Shown: positions 1-5,318 of the stretch, piece by piece | Layout: each line of letters opens with the position of its first letter | Numbering within the stretch: the first letter of the stretch is position 1 | Origin: an uncultured bacterium | Lineage (GTDB): Bacteria; Verrucomicrobiota; Kiritimatiellia; RFP12; UBA1067 | DNA: 13,870 bases | Assembly: GCA_902779075.1 (NCBI GenBank) | Contig: CACZAK010000115.1 | Span: 1-13,870, forward strand | Direction of reading: 5' to 3' | Notes under the pieces: generated by a model | Told to the model about the DNA's origin: nothing | The model's database searches: none | What the model saw: only the letters and a program-made list of their open reading frames with translations | Program-made: the position numbers and the translations under genes

Positions 1-48
1 AGCCTTCTGATAATTGGAAACAACTATTTAAAACAACTTGCCTTTGGC

Positions 49-70
49 GCGCGGGCTAACTCGCCCGCGC
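49..70. repeat. GC-rich hairpin in upstream non-coding DNA
   Basis: A perfect 8-bp stem (GCGCGGGC at 49-56 pairing with GCCCGCGC at 63-70) encloses the 6-base loop TAACTC. No T-run follows on the + strand. On the minus strand the hairpin is followed by AAAGG, so it is not a textbook intrinsic terminator in either direction. It may end an upstream gene outside the window, or it may be a dispersed palindromic repeat. Only the inverted repeat itself is certain. Confidence 0.5.
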
Positions 71-215
71 CCATTTGCCGATCCTCAAACTACCACAATT
101 CCGAATGTTCAAGGTGCGCCCGCAGGATAATGTTGTTTTTGAAAGTTGTCATGGTTGTTTCCAAATCCCAATACATATGGGTGAAAAACGCAGATGCGCC
201 CGCTTGCGTTCTGAG

Positions 216-235
216 TCGCGATTCTCGCGATTCTC
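216..235 (+). repeat. 9-bp tandem repeat just upstream of promoter
   Basis: The 9-mer TCGCGATTC occurs twice in direct tandem (216-224 and 225-233), with the first two bases of a third copy following. It ends two bases before the -35 hexamer at 238. A direct repeat with this period so close to a promoter could be a regulator binding site with two half-sites on almost the same helix face. A comparable ATTCT pair with 9-bp period lies upstream of the second promoter (4877-4890). The binding-site role is inference. Confidence 0.4.
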
Positions 236-237
236 TG

Positions 238-267
238 TTGCCGGGTTACATCGGGGTTTGATATAAT
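238..267 (+). promoter_or_regulatory. Sigma70-like promoter of the first gene
   Basis: TTGCCG at 238-243 and a perfect TATAAT at 262-267 are separated by 18 bp, with TTTG just before the -10 box. Transcription would start near 274. That places the ATG at 276 almost at the transcript start and favours the ATG at 294, which has a Shine-Dalgarno-like AAAGG at 279-283. The rest of the leader (1-215) shows no gene that I can support. Confidence 0.65.
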
Positions 268-293
268 AACCGCACATGAAAGGCTACATATCA

Positions 294-1664
294 ATGAGAA
301 AAACATCATTTCAATTCAAGGCCGTTTGCCTTGTGGTAGCGACCGTATCGGCGCAGGTTTTCGCGGGGGCGAATCTCATTCAGAATGGTACATTTGAAGG
401 TTCGGCGACGCAGCACAAGTGGGGCGGGTACTGGGACAGCAAGGGGTTTTCCTGTCCGGGGTGGAAGTTTGAAGGGCTTTCTGGAATTGCCAAGTCCGAT
501 GGCGTGTGGGTGGCGGAGAAATATTCCGTGGGCAGGTACGCCATGTTCCTGCAGCCGTGGAAGGATGCGGCCGTCTCACAGGTCATTCCCGTTTTGCCGC
601 AGGGCGACTATCGGCTGAGCTTCAACTACGTGGCGCGCCCGAACCATCCCGGCAACACGCAGATCTGGCTGGGGACGAAGAAACTGGGCGAGGTGGAGTC
701 CGATGCGACAATGCGTCACTTCTCTACGGACTTCTCGCTTTCCGAGAAACAGGAAAACGTGCTGTTCAAATTCTTCAGTCCCGCCCGCGACGCCGAGAAG
801 GACATCGCAATCGAAAACGTCGTCTTTCAACGTCTCGACGCCTCGATCGGTGACGCGAAGTATCCAGATCTCCTGACGGCGATGATCCATGCCGCAGACG
901 GCGATACGATCGTCTATTCGCCGGCGGGCGGCGACGCGGAACTGAAGGACGGCGTGGCGCTGGCTCGGCGCGCGACGGGACGCGTCCGTTCGCTCAAGGA
1001 AGAGGACGGCAAGTTGATCCTCGTCGTCGGGTCGGCGGCGCAGGGGAAAGGCGCTTCCGCCGACGTTGGACTTCTCCCGGCGGAAATCGGCCTCGGCTGG
1101 GAGAACGGCTGGGTAAAGGAATGGGTCCGCGACGTGCCGGGGCTCACGGTCACCGACGTCCGCACGCCTGCGGGCAACGGCTTTGAGCGCGTGGTGCGTC
1201 GTTGGGTGTGGCATGGCGCGAAGCCGCTCGAGAAGGTCACGCTTTCCGTCCGCTACCGGATGAAGGGCGATCCCAAGGCCCTCAAGCCGTTCCTGCCCGG
1301 CGTCCTCCTGTACGGCAATCCGTCCAACCGCGGGATCAAGGACGGACGCGTTCCCGTGTACTTCGGCGGGAAGGGCGAGTTCGGGATCTTCGAGGAGCCA
1401 TCGGCTGCCGATGCCGTTCTCGCTGCTGGAAAATGCCGCGACCGGCGATTTCGCGGCGCTGCACATCTGGCCGTCGCCGGTCAAGGGCGCGGTGCATCCC
1501 GACCAGTGGTGGAGCGCCGGCGTGGAGGCGGGCGAGGACGGCGCGGACATCGTGATGATGTCGGGCCCGGTCGGCTTCAACGGACGCCGCTCGACGGTGA
1601 AGGGCATTCCGTTCGACGGCGGCTGGACGAAATACGACGAGGCGTACATCACCCTCCAGCCTGA
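294..1664 (+). CDS. Secreted beta-sandwich protein, N-terminal part (frameshifted)
   Basis: This is the N-terminal part of a large exported protein that continues in another frame at 1411-3027. The ATG at 294 is preferred: AAAGG lies 10 bases upstream and it opens directly into a signal peptide (MRKTSFQFKAVCLVVATVSA, cleavage likely after QVFA). An in-frame ATG at 276 exists but sits at the predicted transcript start. After cleavage, a jelly-roll or carbohydrate-binding type domain begins with NLIQNGTFEG and runs to about residue 185, with the alternating hydrophobic strands expected of a galactose-binding fold. A second beta-rich region runs to about residue 370. The frame makes sense up to FGIFEEPSA near 1406. 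Beyond that the translation becomes Arg/Gly-rich out-of-frame sequence ending in a chance stop at 1664. An extra C in GCC at 1407-1409 would explain the break. The family is not recognised with certainty; the domain fold calls are inference. Confidence 0.75.
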   Translation: MRKTSFQFKAVCLVVATVSAQVFAGANLIQNGTFEGSATQHKWGGYWDSKGFSCPGWKFEGLSGIAKSDGVWVAEKYSVGRYAMFLQPWKDAAVSQVIPVLPQGDYRLSFNYVARPNHPGNTQIWLGTKKLGEVESDATMRHFSTDFSLSEKQENVLFKFFSPARDAEKDIAIENVVFQRLDASIGDAKYPDLLTAMIHAADGDTIVYSPAGGDAELKDGVALARRATGRVRSLKEEDGKLILVVGSAAQGKGASADVGLLPAEIGLGWENGWVKEWVRDVPGLTVTDVRTPAGNGFERVVRRWVWHGAKPLEKVTLSVRYRMKGDPKALKPFLPGVLLYGNPSNRGIKDGRVPVYFGGKGEFGIFEEPSAADAVLAAGKCRDRRFRGAAHLAVAGQGRGASRPVVERRRGGGRGRRGHRDDVGPGRLQRTPLDGEGHSVRRRLDEIRRGVHHPPA

Positions 1665-3027
1665 GAAGCCGATTGAGAAGCTGTTCTGGATCCAGACCGG
1701 CACGGCCACGAAGGACTCGTTCGGGTTCCAGCAGGCGATGCGCAAGTCGCTCGACATTTTCCAGCCCGAGCGCGCGCTGGTGCGCGAGGCGCCGCTCAAG
1801 CGGATCATGGCGGCGAAGCGCAACTACTCGCTGACGCGCTGGAGGGAGGACCCGACGAACGGGATGTGCGGCTTCACCACGTTCTGCAAGCCGCGTCCGA
1901 ACATGGTGTACCGTCAGCCGGTCGACTTCTACCACAACTCCTTCGGGCTGGGCTGGGTGGACCAGTCGGAGGCGTGCAGCTTCGGTCTGGCGGTGCTGGG
2001 GGTGACGCCGGACGACCGCGTGAAGGCGCAGCGTTCCCTTGACGCCATTGCCGACGCGTTTACGGACACGATCATGCCCGACGGACGTTTCTCTGTGCGC
2101 TATGTCTTTGGAGGGCAAATGCCCAAGAAGGGACACGGGGTCGGCTCGATCGTCAACTGCGCCATGACGCTCGACACCGTGATGCAGGCGGTGATCTTCG
2201 CCGACGCGCATCCGGAGGCGGGGCTCGACAGCGCGAAGTGGAAGACCTTCGTGAAGAAATCGCTCACGGCGCTGGCGGAACACGTGACGGGCAAGAACTG
2301 GCGCGGGCCGCACAACGCGGGCGACGGCTATCTCGTGCCGCCGCTCGTGATGGGCAGCGAGGTGTTCGGCGATCCGCGGATGCTGGCGGCGGCGGAGCGG
2401 ATCGCCGACGCGCTCGCCAAGCGGTTCATCTCCTACGATTCCGTTTACTGGGGCGCGACGCTGGACGCCCGCTGCGAGGACGGCGAAAGCTGCCAGTCGG
2501 CGTTCATGGGCTTCGAGGCGCTGTTCCGAAGTGCGGTCAAGCGCGGCGACAGGGACGCGGCGGCCAAGTGGGAACGGTGCGTTCGCCACGCGCTTGACAT
2601 GTCGCTCACCTACATGGTGTCCTGGGACATCCCGACGCCGGAGGGCAGCGACCTCTTCAACCACGCCTTCCGGGCGACCGGCTGGATGATGGTGTCGCCG
2701 CAGAACCAGTGCATGGACTGTCTGGGCGCGATCGAGGCGCCGGCGACATGGCGCATGGGCGTTTACTGGAAGGACCGGCGTCTGCAGGACCTCGCGAAAC
2801 TCCGGTTCGCGAGCGGCTGCCAGCTGCTCGACGAGGAGGGCGCGTCGGGCGAGAACATCCAGCTGACGAATTTCGGCAACCTCCTCGACGACCACCGGCA
2901 TCCCCCGCGCGACAGCGACGCGACGAAGTTCCGCGGCGTGTACCGCGACAGTTGGGAGATGCTCTGGATGACGGCCATCCACATGAAGGCCGGCTGCGAA
3001 TTCATGCTCATGGGCGTCGATTGGTAG
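1411..3027 (+). CDS. C-terminal part of the same protein: six-hairpin (alpha/alpha-barrel) glycosidase-like domain
   Basis: This frame continues the protein that starts at 294. The ATG at 1411 is only the first Met after the frame change; there is no ribosome binding site, and MPFSLLEN joins smoothly to FGIFEEPSA of the preceding frame. If restored, the product would be about 910 residues. The first 100 or so residues complete a beta-sandwich. The remainder (from about NYSLTRW onward) is rich in amphipathic helices, with glycosidase-like stretches such as VDFYHNSFGLGWVDQ, IMPDGRFSVRY and a GDGYLVPPLVMGSEVFG segment. This pattern fits an (alpha/alpha)6 six-hairpin fold as in several glycosidases, epimerases and lyases. 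I do not recognise a named family and cannot assign catalytic residues. The gene ends in TAG; the GH5-like gene follows after 65 bases with no terminator visible, so the two are probably co-transcribed. The frame break could be a true mutation or an assembly error. Confidence 0.7.
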   Translation: MPFSLLENAATGDFAALHIWPSPVKGAVHPDQWWSAGVEAGEDGADIVMMSGPVGFNGRRSTVKGIPFDGGWTKYDEAYITLQPEKPIEKLFWIQTGTATKDSFGFQQAMRKSLDIFQPERALVREAPLKRIMAAKRNYSLTRWREDPTNGMCGFTTFCKPRPNMVYRQPVDFYHNSFGLGWVDQSEACSFGLAVLGVTPDDRVKAQRSLDAIADAFTDTIMPDGRFSVRYVFGGQMPKKGHGVGSIVNCAMTLDTVMQAVIFADAHPEAGLDSAKWKTFVKKSLTALAEHVTGKNWRGPHNAGDGYLVPPLVMGSEVFGDPRMLAAAERIADALAKRFISYDSVYWGATLDARCEDGESCQSAFMGFEALFRSAVKRGDRDAAAKWERCVRHALDMSLTYMVSWDIPTPEGSDLFNHAFRATGWMMVSPQNQCMDCLGAIEAPATWRMGVYWKDRRLQDLAKLRFASGCQLLDEEGASGENIQLTNFGNLLDDHRHPPRDSDATKFRGVYRDSWEMLWMTAIHMKAGCEFMLMGVDW

Positions 3028-3092
3028 CATCGGAACCGATCTGACAGTTCCTGCTTGATGGGCGTTAAGAGGTATCCCAAGGACAAATAACT

Positions 3093-4781
3093 ATGAAGAA
3101 AGAAATGAACATACTCCTGGCGGCGGGTGTCGCCTTGATGACAAGCTGCGGCGTTGCCGTAGAAAAAATGGGCGATGGCTTCGCTCCGCTCGACTGGATC
3201 GAGTCCACGGGCGGACAGTACATCGACACGGGCGTGGACGCCGGCGCGAATACGACTATAGACATGTCGTTCGGGCGTTGCGTCTATGAAAACGGAAGCA
3301 CGCTCTTCGGCAAGGACGTGTGGGATCCGCACGGCTGGCTGTTCATCATGCAGAACGGCCATTTCCGCTTCTTCGGCGCGAAGGGAAAGGAGCCGGGCGA
3401 AGCGTGGAACCTGGTCGCGAAGGACGATACGGAAGAGCGCGACTACCGTTTCACGCTCGGTACGGACGGTAAGGCGCGGATGTTCGACGCAAACGGCACG
3501 GAGCTGTGCGCGCTCGCGACCGACCGCTCCGCCGCCTCGCACCACTCGCTGTGGCTTTTCAAGAACGCCAGCAAGCATGGAAAGTCAGGGCAATTCCGAC
3601 TCTACTCGGCGAAGATCGGCACGGACGCGGGCGAGAAACTGCGCGACTTCGTGCCCGCGCGCCGCATGAATGACAAGGCCGTAGGCCTCTACGACCGCGT
3701 GACGAAGAGCTTCTTCGCAAACGCCGGCACGGGCGCGTTTCTTGCGCCGGGTGATCCGCCTCCGCGAGGCAGGCGCTGGACGCTCGCCCGGGCGCGCGAG
3801 TGGGGACGGGCGAATCCGTGGTACTGCGGCTTCAACCATGTTCCGGCGAACGCGATAAACGACGTGGAAATCTGGGCGAAGGAAACGTTTTCGCCGGACT
3901 TGATCCGCAGCGAGTTCAAGCTGGCGACGGGGCTTGGCTTCAATTGCGTGCGCATCTTCTTGCAGTACAAAGTCTATGAAGCGGATCCCGTCTGGTTCCG
4001 AGAGGCGTTCGAACGGTATGTCAAACTCGCCGACGAGGCGAAACTCAAGGTTATGCCGGTTCTTTTCGACGACTGTTCGTTCTGGCCCGCGACCGATCCG
4101 CAGCTTGGCAAGCAGACCGATCCTTTGCCCGGCTGGGGCATGTGGGGCTGGGTGCCGTCCCCGGGGCATACGATGGTGGTCGACTATCGCACGCACGGAG
4201 CATTGGAGAAATACGTCAAGGACATCATATCCCGGTACAAGGACGATCCGCGCATTTTCATCTGGGATCTCTACAACGAGCCTACTAACAGCATGAGACT
4301 CCCCAGGCTTAGAAAATACTCGATCGACCTCATGCACAAATGCTTCCGGTGGGCGCGGGAAACAGCCCCGTCGCAGCCTCTCACCGTCGCATGCTTTCGC
4401 CCTGTCGACCCGGTGTTCGACAAGATCGCGATGGCTGAAAGCGACATCATCACGTTCCATTTCTACGGAAACGCAGCCGGGACTCGCAAGAAGATCGCGG
4501 AAATGTCCGTTGCGGGGCGACCGATAATCTGCACGGAATGGCTCTTTCGTCCGTCCGGTTGCGACGTGCCGAACATTCTTTGCATCTACAAGGAGACGGG
4601 AATCGGCTGCATGTTGTGGGGGCTTGTCAACGGCAAGGCGCAGACGCACCTGCCCAACGGAGAGTTTACCCCGAATTTCAAAGGCCCGTGGAAACACGAC
4701 CTCTTCCACTCCGACCACCGCCCGTACAGCGTGAAGGATCTTGAACTTATCCGTGCCGCCACCCGTGCCGCAACAAAATAA
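3093..4781 (+). CDS. Secreted GH5-like (clan GH-A) glycoside hydrolase with N-terminal LamG-like module
   Basis: The product is a 562-residue exported hydrolase. AAGGA at 3079-3083 lies 9 bases before the ATG. The N-terminus (MKKEMNILLAAGVALMTSC) is a signal peptide and could be a lipoprotein signal with Cys19 as the anchor, although Met at -3 makes the lipobox imperfect. Residues about 30-225 form a ConA/LamG-like module with the hallmark phrases IESTGGQYIDTG, LRDFVPARR and VGLYDRVTKSFFANAGTG. From about residue 245 a TIM barrel follows: WYCGFNHVPANAIND, then FNCVRIFLQYKVYE, then DLYNEP with Glu396 as the likely acid/base, HFYG, and ICTEW with Glu482 as the likely nucleophile. Proteins with this barrel are often labelled '1,4-beta-xylanase' or 'cellulase family glycosyl hydrolase' in Bacteroidota. 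The retaining mechanism follows from clan GH-A; the substrate (xylan, mannan or another beta-glycan) is not determined. Confidence 0.85.
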   Translation: MKKEMNILLAAGVALMTSCGVAVEKMGDGFAPLDWIESTGGQYIDTGVDAGANTTIDMSFGRCVYENGSTLFGKDVWDPHGWLFIMQNGHFRFFGAKGKEPGEAWNLVAKDDTEERDYRFTLGTDGKARMFDANGTELCALATDRSAASHHSLWLFKNASKHGKSGQFRLYSAKIGTDAGEKLRDFVPARRMNDKAVGLYDRVTKSFFANAGTGAFLAPGDPPPRGRRWTLARAREWGRANPWYCGFNHVPANAINDVEIWAKETFSPDLIRSEFKLATGLGFNCVRIFLQYKVYEADPVWFREAFERYVKLADEAKLKVMPVLFDDCSFWPATDPQLGKQTDPLPGWGMWGWVPSPGHTMVVDYRTHGALEKYVKDIISRYKDDPRIFIWDLYNEPTNSMRLPRLRKYSIDLMHKCFRWARETAPSQPLTVACFRPVDPVFDKIAMAESDIITFHFYGNAAGTRKKIAEMSVAGRPIICTEWLFRPSGCDVPNILCIYKETGIGCMLWGLVNGKAQTHLPNGEFTPNFKGPWKHDLFHSDHRPYSVKDLELIRAATRAATK

Positions 4782-4903
4782 CCGTAAGAGGCACGCGCGT
4801 TTATCCCATTTGAAACCGATCCAGGTAGCGTTGTGTTTTGCGAACGAAATCAACAGATTGCGCACTTGCGTGCGACATTCTGTACATTCTCGAAGCTCTT
4901 CGC

Positions 4904-4931
4904 TTGCCAGTGTAAGTATCTTTGGTAAACT
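4904..4931 (+). promoter_or_regulatory. Candidate promoter of the GH127-GH2 gene run
   Basis: TTGCCA (4904-4909) and TAAACT (4926-4931) are separated by 16 bp. TTTG precedes the -10 box at the same distance as in the first promoter (TTTG-N-TATAAT against TTTG-N-TAAACT). The spacer is one base short of ideal and the -10 is imperfect, so this is weaker than the first promoter. It supports a new transcription unit starting about 90 bases before the ATG at 5028. Confidence 0.45.
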
Positions 4932-5014
4932 GTTCACCATGCGACCCTGTATTACACCAATGAGGGCGAGAGCCTCGTAGTTGGAATGGTTTGTGAAATT
5001 TCAAGTGAAGAAAC

Positions 5015-5020
5015 AAGGAG
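5015..5020 (+). promoter_or_regulatory. Ribosome binding site fixing the start at 5028
   Basis: AAGGAG lies 7 bases before the ATG at 5028. It selects that start, which opens directly into a signal peptide, over an in-frame ATG at 4986 that would add a charged stretch ahead of the signal and has no Shine-Dalgarno sequence. Confidence 0.7.
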
Positions 5021-5027
5021 AAACAAA

Positions 5028-5318
5028 ATGAACATGATCATCAATATAGCCTGGAAGGGTACGCTTGCTGCTGCGGCCTTTTGCGCGGCGCCGGCGTATG
5101 CGGGGGATGTCGATTTCTCGAAGATCCCCGACGTGCGAATCTTCGAGGGCGACTGCTACAAGAATTGCTCCATCGGCATCGCGTGGTCCGATGACCTGAA
5201 GGAGTGGACGTGGCCCGGCAAGACATGCAAATTGGGCGCAGGGCCTTTCCTTCAACGGCAAGACGCGCCAGTTCAAGGCCGGCGTCGCGGAGAGTGTAAA
5301 GTTGAAAGTGTAAAGTGA
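5028..5318 (+). CDS. Short signal-peptide ORF, probably the remnant of a collapsed secreted-enzyme gene
   Basis: The ORF encodes 96 residues, with a strong ribosome binding site (AAGGAG, 5015-5020) and a clear signal peptide (MNMIINIAWKGTLAAAAFCA, cleavage likely after AYA). The next 45 residues look like real protein, including SIGIAWSDDLKEWTWPGK, which recalls beta-propeller glycosidases such as GH43 or GH32 but is far too short to assign. From about 5240 the frame turns into an Arg/Gln-rich run that looks out of frame. The +1 frame there reads sensibly as GLSFNGKTRQFKAGVAESVK and stops at 5311-5313. The simplest reading is that a longer gene lost its middle, leaving its 5' and 3' ends out of frame. 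The present stop (TGA, 5316-5318) overlaps the GH127 start codon by one base, so the ORF may still matter for translating GH127. No function is assigned. Confidence 0.55.
   Translation: MNMIINIAWKGTLAAAAFCAAPAYAGDVDFSKIPDVRIFEGDCYKNCSIGIAWSDDLKEWTWPGKTCKLGAGPFLQRQDAPVQGRRRGECKVESVK
5293..5316. repeat. 14-bp-period direct repeat at the GH127 start
   Basis: The 10-mer AGTGTAAAGT occurs at 5293-5302 and again at 5307-5316, separated by TGAA, giving a 14-bp unit (AGTGTAAAGTTGAA). The second copy ends two bases before the GH127 ATG. The repeat takes the place of a normal Shine-Dalgarno sequence, supplying only weak purine-rich stretches. It could be slippage-generated or a copy of a dispersed intergenic repeat. 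Confidence 0.6.

Larger units (their letters stand above)
4782..5027 (+). other. Non-coding spacer between the two gene runs
   Basis: This 246-bp stretch separates the GH5-like gene from the next run and is less GC-rich than the flanking genes. I see no convincing coding region and no intrinsic terminator with a T-run. It holds a promoter-like sequence (4904-4931), an upstream pair of ATTCT words 9 bp apart (4877-4881 and 4886-4890), the words TGCGC and CTTGCGT (4859-4871) that also occur in the leader of the first gene, and a Shine-Dalgarno sequence at 5015-5020. A 13-codon ORF (4939-4980) begins close to the predicted transcript start, but nothing supports its translation. Confidence 0.6.

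Noticed and set aside
75..266. 63-codon + strand frame in the upstream leader
   Set aside because: It has no ribosome binding site and overlaps the tandem repeat and the promoter of the first gene, and the protein has no recognisable feature.
1398..1412. Programmed ribosomal frameshift in the first gene
   Set aside because: There is no slippery sequence, no stimulatory Shine-Dalgarno at the right distance and no obvious hairpin just downstream; a one-base indel explains it more simply.
1336..3030. 564-codon minus-strand frame opposite the alpha/alpha-barrel gene
   Set aside because: Composition is Arg/His/Ala-rich with no domain, and it lies opposite a better-supported coding frame.
3028..3045. 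Small inverted repeat ATCGG-AA-CCGAT after the first gene, considered as a terminator
   Set aside because: The stem is only 5 bp with a 2-base loop, and no T-run follows, so it cannot be supported as an intrinsic terminator.
3585..4940. 451-codon minus-strand frame opposite the GH5-like gene
   Set aside because: It has no domain, no signal and no plausible start context; the opposite strand encodes the GH-A barrel.
4741..4980. 79-codon + strand frame covering the end of the GH5-like gene and the spacer
   Set aside because: It starts inside the GH5-like gene in another frame and has no ribosome binding site and no recognisable domain.
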